From assembly GCA_041645035.1 (NCBI GenBank), contig JBAZQU010000030.1:1-12206 (forward strand): a stretch of 12,206 nucleotides of DNA, in the 5' to 3' direction. This document shows positions 7,327 to 12,206 of the stretch, one piece after another (the first letter of the stretch is position 1; the number at the start of each line of letters is the position of its first letter). The notes beneath the pieces were generated by a model that made no database searches, was not told the origin of the DNA, and saw nothing but the letters and a program-made list of their open reading frames with translations. The translations under genes were made by a program, and so were the position numbers. This DNA comes from 2-02-FULL-48-14 sp041645035 (GTDB lineage Bacteria; Patescibacteriota; Gracilibacteria; UBA1369; 2-02-FULL-48-14).

Positions 7327-7539
7327 ATGAAACTGCTTTACTCACTCAGCTTGCTTGTACTTTTACTTGGAGGCTGTTCTACCGAAGACGGCAAAACCGA
7401 TTCTTCTCTCGGCGACCTTTATGATACGGGGGATGGGAGTGAGGAGGTTTTTGAGGGAGATAATGAAGTGGATGAAAGCGAAATCCCCACTTCGGTTGGA
7501 CCTACTGAACTTCCCGCTGACCTTGTACCTTCCCGATGA
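7327..7539 (+). CDS. Small acidic lipoprotein
   Basis: A 70-aa protein with a short lipoprotein signal, MKLLYSLSLLVLLLGGC, whose Cys17 would be lipidated after cleavage at the LGG-C lipobox. The mature part is about 54 residues, very rich in Asp, Glu, Ser and Gly with no predicted fold, so it is probably a disordered acidic tether or spacer on the outer face of the membrane. The ATG at 7327 is chosen because it begins the lipoprotein signal; an upstream in-frame ATG at 7288 lies inside the SLH gene and would mask it. The gene starts 10 nt after the SLH gene stop. Its own stop overlaps the malic enzyme start as ATGA, so the three genes are likely co-transcribed. No known family recognised. Confidence 0.75.
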   Translation: MKLLYSLSLLVLLLGGCSTEDGKTDSSLGDLYDTGDGSEEVFEGDNEVDESEIPTSVGPTELPADLVPSR

Positions 7540-8678
7540 GCCAATTTGATGATGCCGCTCTTGAACTCCACCGCCAAAACAAGGGCAAATTAGCTGTGGT
7601 GGCAAAAGTAAAAGTTACGAATCGTGATGAACTAAGCAAAGCGTACACACCCGGAGTGGCAGCAGTTTCTTTGGCGCTCGCCAAGGATCCGACTTTGATG
7701 TACGAGCTCACGCCTAAAGGAAATGCTGTGGCTGTGATAAGCGATGGAAGCGCGGTCTTGGGGCTTGGAAATATCGGTCCGGCGGCGGCATACCCGGTGA
7801 TGGAAGGTAAGGCGCTTTTGTTCAAAGAATTTGCCGGAATTGATGCCTACCCTCTCGTGCTGAGTACTCAAAACACGGATGAAATTGTGAACATTGTGGC
7901 CGCACTGGCGGAAGGATTTGGTGGTATTAATTTGGAAGATATTTCGGCACCGCGTTGTTTTGAAGTGGAGGCGCGACTGAAGGAGCGCCTTAAAATTCCT
8001 GTATTTCATGACGATCAACATGGAACCGCCATTGTGGTTTTGGCGGGTCTCATCAATGCATTGAAGGTAACGGGGCGTACCAAAGACTGCAAAGTGGTGG
8101 TGAATGGGGCCGGCGCAGCCGGCATTGCCATCACCCAGCTTCTGCACGCATATGGGTTTAGCAACTTGGTAATTTTAGATACTGTGGGCGCCATTTACGA
8201 AGGCCGCAATGAAAACATGAATAGCGCAAAACAGGAGATCGCACAGCACACGAATCCGCAGAAGCAGCGGGGAATCTTGGCAGAAATTTTGAAAGGCGCC
8301 GATGTATTTATCGGGGTTTCTAAAGCCGGTCTCGTGACGGCAGACATGGTGCGAAGTATGAACGCCGGCCCTATTGTATTTGCCATGGCAAATCCGGATC
8401 CGGAAATCTCCGAGGCATTAGCCAAAGAAGCAGGCGCCGCCGTGGTAGCCACCGGACGCAGCGACAGCCAAAATCAACTCAATAATGTGCTGGTATTCCC
8501 CGGCATTTTCCGCGGCGCCCTCGACGCCCGCATTCACACTTTTACAGAGGCAATGTTCCTTAAAGCCGCCGAGGCACTCGCTGCGCTCGTGCCCTCTCCC
8601 AGCGCAGAAAAAATAATCCCCAGCCCTTTCGAACCGGGGGTTGCGCAAGTCATAGCCAAAGCGATTCAGACTGTTTAA
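7536..8678 (+). CDS. Malic enzyme (NAD(P)-dependent, short bacterial type)
   Basis: Oxidative decarboxylation of malate to pyruvate, linking C4 acids to pyruvate and yielding NAD(P)H. The 380-aa protein is near the usual size of the short form without the C-terminal phosphotransacetylase-like domain. AYTPGV at 36-41 carries the catalytic Tyr37. EGKALLFKEFAG (90-101) holds the catalytic Lys92. INLEDI supplies Glu134 and Asp135, and HDDQHGTA at 158-165 completes the metal site. The Rossmann loop is GAGAAG at 191-196, with Asp215 at the end of the second strand, mildly favouring NAD. FAMANPDPEI (282-291) and the GRSDSQNQLNN stretch (307-317) complete the signature. It starts within the lipoprotein stop codon (ATGA), implying translational coupling. 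No separate promoter and no strong terminator after it were found; only a weak CGATTC/GAATCG stem straddles the stop. Confidence 0.95.
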   Translation: MSQFDDAALELHRQNKGKLAVVAKVKVTNRDELSKAYTPGVAAVSLALAKDPTLMYELTPKGNAVAVISDGSAVLGLGNIGPAAAYPVMEGKALLFKEFAGIDAYPLVLSTQNTDEIVNIVAALAEGFGGINLEDISAPRCFEVEARLKERLKIPVFHDDQHGTAIVVLAGLINALKVTGRTKDCKVVVNGAGAAGIAITQLLHAYGFSNLVILDTVGAIYEGRNENMNSAKQEIAQHTNPQKQRGILAEILKGADVFIGVSKAGLVTADMVRSMNAGPIVFAMANPDPEISEALAKEAGAAVVATGRSDSQNQLNNVLVFPGIFRGALDARIHTFTEAMFLKAAEALAALVPSPSAEKIIPSPFEPGVAQVIAKAIQTV

Positions 8679-8692
8679 TCGAATCGGAGCCC

Positions 8693-8722
8693 TTGACCTT
8701 TCCTCAAGCCTGTGGGAAAAAT
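8693..8722 (+). promoter_or_regulatory. Possible promoter of yebC, predicted leaderless
   Basis: TTGACC (8693-8698), 18-nt spacer, weak -10 AAAAAT (8717-8722). The ATG at 8728 is 5 nt after the -10 box, so transcription would begin at the start codon. The -10 is poor, so confidence is moderate. Confidence 0.4.
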
Positions 8723-8727
8723 GGGCT

Positions 8728-9477
8728 ATGGCACGACATAGTCACTTTGCAAACATGAAACGGTGGAAAGCCGTGGTGGACGCGGAACGTGGAAAAGTTT
8801 TCACAGTGCATGCCCGTATGATTGCGGTTGCGGCGAAAAATGGGGGTGATCCCGTCATGAACCCGATGCTACGAACGGCCATTGATCGCGCCAAGGCGGC
8901 GAATGTACCGAATTCGAACATTGAACGTGCCATTAAGAAAGGTACGGGCGAAGATAAAGAAGGTTCCGTTTTTGAAGAAATCACTTATGAAGCCATGGGG
9001 CCGGGCGGTAGTGGATTTTTAATCGATGTGATCACGGATAATAAAAATCGCGCCCTTTTGAATATTCGAAAGATTTTAGGAAAGAACGACGGTACACTGG
9101 GCTCTTCGGGCAGTGTGATGTGGAAATTTGCCAAAAAGGCAGTTCTCCTGGTTGATCCAAAAGGGAAAATCGGTGATGAAACGGAGTTGACGCTCATTGA
9201 TGCAGGTGCAGAGGATTTTGTGTTGGCGGACGGGAAATATGAGGTTTACGGGGGCCCGGATCAATTGAATGAAATGAAGAAAAAAATCGTGGAAGCCGGA
9301 TTTCATGTGGAAAGGGATGAGCTAGTTTGGCAGCCCAAAGATGAGTTGATTCTTTCCGATTTGGAAACCGCTCAAAAGGTCATCAAGCTCAACGAAGCTC
9401 TCGAAATGGATGAGGATGTTGTTCGAGTGACGAGTAACGTGGACTTTGATGAAGCCCTATTGTCCCAATTGGGATAA
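8728..9477 (+). CDS. yebC: YebC/PmpR family protein (TACO1-type)
   Basis: A 249-aa YebC-family protein. The N-terminus MARHSHFANMKRWKAV matches the family pattern MAGHSKWxNIKxRK, followed by an RGKVFT stretch, an AAKNGGDPVMNPMLRTAI block, AKAANVPNSNIERAIKKGTG, and the central YEAMGPGGSGFLIDVITDN and NRALLNIRKILGKN segments. Members act as DNA-binding transcription regulators or as translation factors relieving ribosome stalling, particularly at proline runs; which applies here cannot be told. Length is normal. The start is fixed by the conserved MARHS. Position 3 is Arg where Gly is usual. The gene is convergent with the DHH phosphoesterase gene and overlaps it by 21 bp across a palindrome. 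It may be monocistronic from the weak promoter at 8693. Confidence 0.96.
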   Translation: MARHSHFANMKRWKAVVDAERGKVFTVHARMIAVAAKNGGDPVMNPMLRTAIDRAKAANVPNSNIERAIKKGTGEDKEGSVFEEITYEAMGPGGSGFLIDVITDNKNRALLNIRKILGKNDGTLGSSGSVMWKFAKKAVLLVDPKGKIGDETELTLIDAGAEDFVLADGKYEVYGGPDQLNEMKKKIVEAGFHVERDELVWQPKDELILSDLETAQKVIKLNEALEMDEDVVRVTSNVDFDEALLSQLG

Positions 9478-10935
9478 CACATCACCCACCGTTGGCCCTT
9501 CGGGTCTTTGATTCGCCTGCGGCGAAGGTTGTCCGTCTTTGTCTTGAAAGAAATGAACTGTTTTGTCTTGAAGCGGCGCATCTGGAGAGGACACACTCGT
9601 ACCCTCTGGGGCATCTTCGAGCTTCGCCGAGGAACGTTGGCGGAAATCTTGCAAAAGCATGTCTTCCCCACCCTGGCTTGGCGTCGGAACACTGCGTTGA
9701 GGTGTGGTCACGAGACCCGGGAAAAGTCGAATGCCATCCTCTTCTTCCATAGACTCCGCCTGAACCTGCTGAAGAGGCTGACCAAGCTTGGGGAGCATGT
9801 AATTCGCGATATTTTCACGCGCAAACTGCAAGGCTTCTTCCATGGTTTTTTGATGAATGCGGAATCCGGCAGCTTTTTTGTGCCCCCCTCCATTCATGCT
9901 TTTGGCAATGTCATTCACATCCGCCAATTGGCCGGGTGCACGGAAACTTCCGGAAACAAAACCGGGTTCTTTTTCCTTAAGTAACATCACCACTTCGGCA
10001 CCGGGAGCATTGGACATTAATTCGTCGATGATACCACCCGAATCCTCAGAGCTGGCTCCGGTTTCGGCAAGATCCTGCAAGGTGATAGTTGAATAGACTA
10101 AACGCAGAGCGGGTTCGTATTGAATTTTGGAAAGTACTCGCCCCCACAGTTTGAGTGTAGCGAGACTTTTAGTTTTAAATATGTGTTTAATAATTTCTTG
10201 CTGACGAGCACCGCGTTCCAAAAGATCGGCGGCCACTTCAAAGGCTTCCGGCGTTGTGTTGCTATGTTGAAAACTCCCCGTATCGGTAATAATTCCTACA
10301 AGCAGCAGGGTCGCGACGTCTTCATCAATTAACTCCTCTCCACGTTCTTTTTCAAAGGTTTGCAAAATAGGTGTAATGATTTGCGTGGTGGCGGAAAAAC
10401 CATATTCCAGGTAATTGTGTGAGCCAAATTTTCCATTGGAAGCATGGTGGTCGATGTTTAAAACGGGAACGCGGGCAAAAAGATCTCTATGTTCTTCGTA
10501 AAGCTTCCCGATTTGCACCAAGTCGCCGGTATCCACGGTCACTATCAGGTCAAAATTCGCTTCCGGACTTTGAAAACTCAGATCGTCCGGCATAAATTTT
10601 CCGGATTTTGGCGTTACAATAATGTTAATTTTTCCTTGTTCCACTTCATACTTAAGGTGTTCCACTTCCGCATTCTCGGTGCTGAGCGAAATCACAAGGT
10701 CCCGAGAAGGCTCGATACTCGATTGAATTTGGCTCACAAAAGGTAGAAATTTTAGAGCCTCAGGCATGGGGTCGTAAGCAACCACCGTGACCTGTTTCCC
10801 CATTTTTCGAAGCGCCATCATCAAAGCAAGTGAGCTTCCCACACTGTCTCCATCCATCGGCGAAGAGGGCGCAATCAGGATATTTTTTGCGTTTCGCAGC
10901 AGGTCTTCCGCTTGTGTTCTATTGATGAGAGTCAT
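9457..10935 (-). CDS. DHH/DHHA1 phosphoesterase (NrnA-like) with disordered C-terminal tail
   Basis: A 492-aa protein related to NrnA-type oligoribonucleases/pAp phosphatases, which degrade short RNA, pAp or cyclic-dinucleotide products. Motif I is PMDGDSVGS with Asp28 and Asp30, but the His usually four residues before the first Asp is Ser24. Motif II is VTVDTGD with Asp135, the DHH motif is at 162-164 (NIDHHASNGKFG), and motif IV is TDTGSF with Asp218. The DHHA1 substrate-binding domain contains GGGHKKAAGF at 349-358. About 50 extra residues (roughly 72-124) sit between motifs I and II, as I recall for CPR homologues. Residues from about 385 to the end are Gln/Pro/Ser-rich, apparently disordered, and end in GDVLSQLGQ. 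The start is supported by a good promoter 39 bp upstream and by the helix leading into motif I. Exact substrate is unknown. Confidence 0.9.
   Translation of the reverse strand: MTLINRTQAEDLLRNAKNILIAPSSPMDGDSVGSSLALMMALRKMGKQVTVVAYDPMPEALKFLPFVSQIQSSIEPSRDLVISLSTENAEVEHLKYEVEQGKINIIVTPKSGKFMPDDLSFQSPEANFDLIVTVDTGDLVQIGKLYEEHRDLFARVPVLNIDHHASNGKFGSHNYLEYGFSATTQIITPILQTFEKERGEELIDEDVATLLLVGIITDTGSFQHSNTTPEAFEVAADLLERGARQQEIIKHIFKTKSLATLKLWGRVLSKIQYEPALRLVYSTITLQDLAETGASSEDSGGIIDELMSNAPGAEVVMLLKEKEPGFVSGSFRAPGQLADVNDIAKSMNGGGHKKAAGFRIHQKTMEEALQFARENIANYMLPKLGQPLQQVQAESMEEEDGIRLFPGLVTTPQRSVPTPSQGGEDMLLQDFRQRSSAKLEDAPEGTSVSSPDAPLQDKTVHFFQDKDGQPSPQANQRPEGPTVGDVLSQLGQ
9460..9477. repeat. Palindrome at the overlapping ends of yebC and the DHH gene
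   Basis: TCCCAATTGGGA (9463-9474) is a perfect 12-bp palindrome inside an 18-bp near-palindrome (9460-9477). Read in frame on either strand it encodes Ser-Gln-Leu-Gly, so YebC ends LSQLG and the DHH protein ends LSQLGQ. With no loop or T-tract it is not a standard terminator. Confidence 0.85.
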
Positions 10936-10944
10936 AGGATCAGA

Positions 10945-10970
10945 TCGGCTTTGCCGAGACAGATAATCTG
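10945..10970. promoter_or_regulatory. Dyads in the DHH gene leader
   Basis: CAGATAATCTG (10960-10970) is a perfect 5+1+5 palindrome on the predicted transcription start of the DHH gene. TCGGCTTTGCCGA (10945-10957) is a 5-bp hairpin in the leader shortly before the start codon. Operator or leader-structure roles are possible; neither is proven. Confidence 0.35.
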
Positions 10971-10973
10971 TAT

Positions 10974-11002
10974 ATTATACAATCTTTCTCTATTCTTATC
11001 AA
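10974..11002 (-). promoter_or_regulatory. Promoter of the DHH phosphoesterase gene
   Basis: On the minus strand: TTGATA (10997-11002), 17-nt spacer, perfect TATAAT (10974-10979). Predicted start is near 10967, leaving a leader of about 31 nt without a Shine-Dalgarno before the ATG at 10935. This is one of the best promoter matches in the window. Confidence 0.75.
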
Positions 11003-11123
11003 GTCCCCTTGAATAAGATAAGCCTACACTTTAATGCTAGCGCAAGCCAAAAGCAAGACCTTGTCTAGACAGTAGAGGGGGCATACAATTGTGCTGATGA
11101 TCCGGTTCGTACCTTGCTACATG

Positions 11124-11154
11124 AAAAAGGCTCCTTCGGGAGCCCTTTTCTTTT
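11124..11154. terminator. Bidirectional intrinsic terminator
   Basis: GGCTCC (11129-11134), TTCG loop, GGAGCC (11139-11144), with AAAAA before it and CTTTTCTTTT after it. On the plus strand the loop is the very stable C(UUCG)G type. On the minus strand a T5 run follows, about 62 nt after the stop of the 224-aa gene, which it most likely terminates. No plus-strand gene upstream is recognised. Confidence 0.85.
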
Positions 11155-11206
11155 GTCCAGTGGTGGAGCAAAGTGGATAATTCTAGAACTTTTGAGGCTG
11201 TGAAAG

Positions 11207-11881
11207 TTACTCCTCCTTTGGCATTCGTTCGCCAAGTTTTTTGTTTAGAACCAAAATCCTTCTCAATCTTGTAGCAACATCAATTGTTACTGGAACTCTT
11301 CTTCGCATGCCAAGCGCATTAATCATCTTAAATATGCGATTAGCCGAGCGTGGTGGCCTTTCGTTCATACTAGCTATGATAACTATAGGATCAAAGCCGA
11401 GATCTGAGGGATCCTCTGGAAATAGAGGGCTATTGAGCGCATCAGTCAATATTTGTATGTCAACCTCTTCAAGAGAGGCGCCAGTATTTTGAATAGCCTC
11501 ATCGATTAATGCGTCAAGAATTCGATCATAATCCCTATTAGGATCCAAAGTGACTTGTTCTTCCAGAGATTCCATAGTTAAAACCGGTCCACGATGTGGT
11601 AATCCTGTTAGAAACAATCTTTCGGCTACGGCAGATCTAACTACTCCAACAAATTCTTCAACAGTAACGTCTAAGCCAGTTCTCTCGACAATATCCGCAA
11701 CAGTAGTCTCTGCTTGCTCTATCAGCTCAAGCGCTCTATCACGTAGAATATTAATTTCTTCCAAAACAGCACCTGGATCAGCTAAAACATCAATTTTGGG
11801 GGTTCTGGGGGGCACAGCCTGTTCGATCCCCAATGCATCTAAACAAGATTGCACGGCGGTAGATAAACGTTGATTAATCAT
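11207..11881 (-). CDS. Hypothetical acidic protein, 224 aa
   Basis: I do not recognise a family. The protein looks largely helical and acidic, with heptad-like stretches at about 36-70 (VLEEINILRDRALELIEQAE) and Glu/Asp-rich loops. It has a more basic C-terminal segment from about residue 175 (RSANRIFKMINALGMRRR onward). There is no signal peptide or membrane span, so it is probably cytoplasmic. Its DNA is more AT-rich and uses AGA/ATA codons more than the neighbouring housekeeping genes by eye, hinting at different ancestry. It has its own promoter (11905-11933), a leader of about 17 nt without Shine-Dalgarno, and a terminator downstream, so it is a complete single-gene unit. A faint resemblance to the 162-aa protein at the other end (an I-V...S/V-E-L/F...V...V...AV.E pattern) is too weak to claim homology. 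Confidence 0.7.
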   Translation of the reverse strand: MINQRLSTAVQSCLDALGIEQAVPPRTPKIDVLADPGAVLEEINILRDRALELIEQAETTVADIVERTGLDVTVEEFVGVVRSAVAERLFLTGLPHRGPVLTMESLEEQVTLDPNRDYDRILDALIDEAIQNTGASLEEVDIQILTDALNSPLFPEDPSDLGFDPIVIIASMNERPPRSANRIFKMINALGMRRRVPVTIDVATRLRRILVLNKKLGERMPKEE

Positions 11882-11904
11882 ACACGCATTAGAGTAGCGC
11901 CAAT

Positions 11905-11933
11905 ACTAAAACACAACTAAGCAATTTAGTCAA
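11905..11933 (-). promoter_or_regulatory. Promoter of the 224-aa gene
   Basis: On the minus strand: TTGACT (11928-11933), 17-nt spacer, TTTAGT (11905-11910, 4 of 6). Predicted start is near 11898, giving a leader of about 17 nt with no Shine-Dalgarno before the ATG at 11881. Confidence 0.5.
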
Positions 11934-12180
11934 TCCTGGTGAACGTGGATCTTGAAACTTAAAATATGGCTTGAATAAGCCGACCTTTTAGGTTTTACCG
12001 ATTCCAGAAAAAAATACCCCTTGCCACTCAAAAATACTTTTTAACAGGTTAGGATTCCTCCCTAGGAATTTACAGGTCAAGTTATGCAAAATCAAAATAA
12101 CCATATTTCCTTGTCCACGAGCCAAAACTGAGGTTTCAAAATTCACGTTGGTGAAGGTAGGGGGATGACGGTATAGTCAC

Positions 12181-12201
12181 CTAAAAAGGCACCAGTTTTT
12201 T
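12181..12201 (-). repeat. Right arm of the long-range inverted repeat
   Basis: AAGGCACCAGTTTTTT (12186-12201) is the exact reverse complement of 99-114; extended to 12181 the match is 20 of 21. Read on the minus strand it points toward the 224-aa gene, about 305 bp before its start codon. It lies 5 bp from the end of the supplied sequence. Confidence 0.7.
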
Positions 12202-12206
12202 CAGTT

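Larger units (their letters stand above)
10936..11206. other. Intergenic region between two minus-strand genes
   Basis: Contains the DHH gene promoter (10974-11002), small dyads around its transcription start, and a bidirectional terminator (11124-11154). Between 11003 and 11123 there is no gene I can support. It holds the palindrome TGTCTAGACA (11062-11071), an ACAATTGT dyad near 11085 and a possible long-range stem AGCAAG/CTTGCT (11052-11057 with 11113-11118). Confidence 0.5.
11882..12206. other. Non-coding right flank with small hairpins
   Basis: No supportable gene in 325 bp. Visible elements are the promoter at 11905-11933; a GGCTT-GAAT-AAGCC stem (11968-11981) followed at once by ACCT-TTT-AGGT (11983-11993); and ATTCCT-CCCT-AGGAAT (12054-12069) flanked by direct ACAGGT copies (12044-12049 and 12072-12077). 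The second arm of the inverted repeat is at the extreme end. Confidence 0.55.

Noticed and set aside
8662..8686. CGATTC/GAATCG stem over the malic enzyme stop as a terminator.
   Set aside because: Only six base pairs with a 13-nt loop and no T-tract.
9508..9984. 158-aa plus-strand open frame opposite the DHH gene tail.
   Set aside because: Antisense to the disordered tail and DHHA1 domain; composition is that of a shadow frame and no initiation signals are seen.
11100..11120. GGTTCGTACC resembling a tRNA T-arm.
   Set aside because: The T stem does not pair properly and no acceptor, D or anticodon arms can be assembled around it.
99..12201. The inverted repeats as ends of a 12-kb transposon or integrative element.
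   Set aside because: The interior is core housekeeping genes with no transposase or integrase, and the arms are short and imperfect beyond 16 bp.

Overview
The window looks like a piece of a small bacterial chromosome, most plausibly a Patescibacteria/CPR lineage such as Candidatus Peregrinibacteria. This is inferred from gene style, not proven: compact single-copy housekeeping genes, an S-layer-homology surface protein, a DHH phosphoesterase with an N-terminal insertion and long disordered tail, and complete absence of Shine-Dalgarno motifs. The standard genetic code fits: no in-frame UGA interrupts conserved genes, and UGA is used as a stop.

Layout. 1-178 is non-coding and holds one arm of a long-range inverted repeat and a strong promoter for an unrecognised 162-aa protein (179-667). 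That gene converges on and overlaps by 101 bp the CCA-adding tRNA nucleotidyltransferase gene (567-1898, minus). Upstream of it is an orphan RelB/DinJ-type antitoxin (1981-2244, minus) whose promoter is embedded in a palindromic, operator-like site. Facing the other way are tsaD (2379-3335) and hisS (3402-4724), each with its own promoter. A secreted trypsin-like serine protease (4783-5988) follows, then a tight surface/metabolism operon: SLH-domain exported protein (6009-7316), small acidic lipoprotein (7327-7539) and malic enzyme (7536-8678, ATGA overlap). yebC (8728-9477) converges on a DHH/DHHA1 phosphoesterase (9457-10935, minus); the two stop-codon ends overlap by 21 bp across a palindrome. 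10936-11206 holds the phosphoesterase promoter and a bidirectional terminator. An unrecognised 224-aa protein (11207-11881, minus) and 325 bp of non-coding DNA with small hairpins close the window. The last 21 bases carry the second arm of the inverted repeat.

How the genes fit together. Three to four products serve tRNA maturation and charging (CCA end, t6A37 modification, His-tRNA) and one is a YebC-family translation/regulatory factor. Three products are exported (protease, SLH protein, lipoprotein) and the malic enzyme is translationally coupled to the lipoprotein. Initiation signals are the most consistent oddity. None of the 12 genes has a recognisable Shine-Dalgarno sequence, and three (tsaD, SLH gene, yebC) have a predicted transcription start on or within 2 nt of the start codon. 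No defence system, CRISPR array, insertion sequence, tRNA or rRNA gene was seen.
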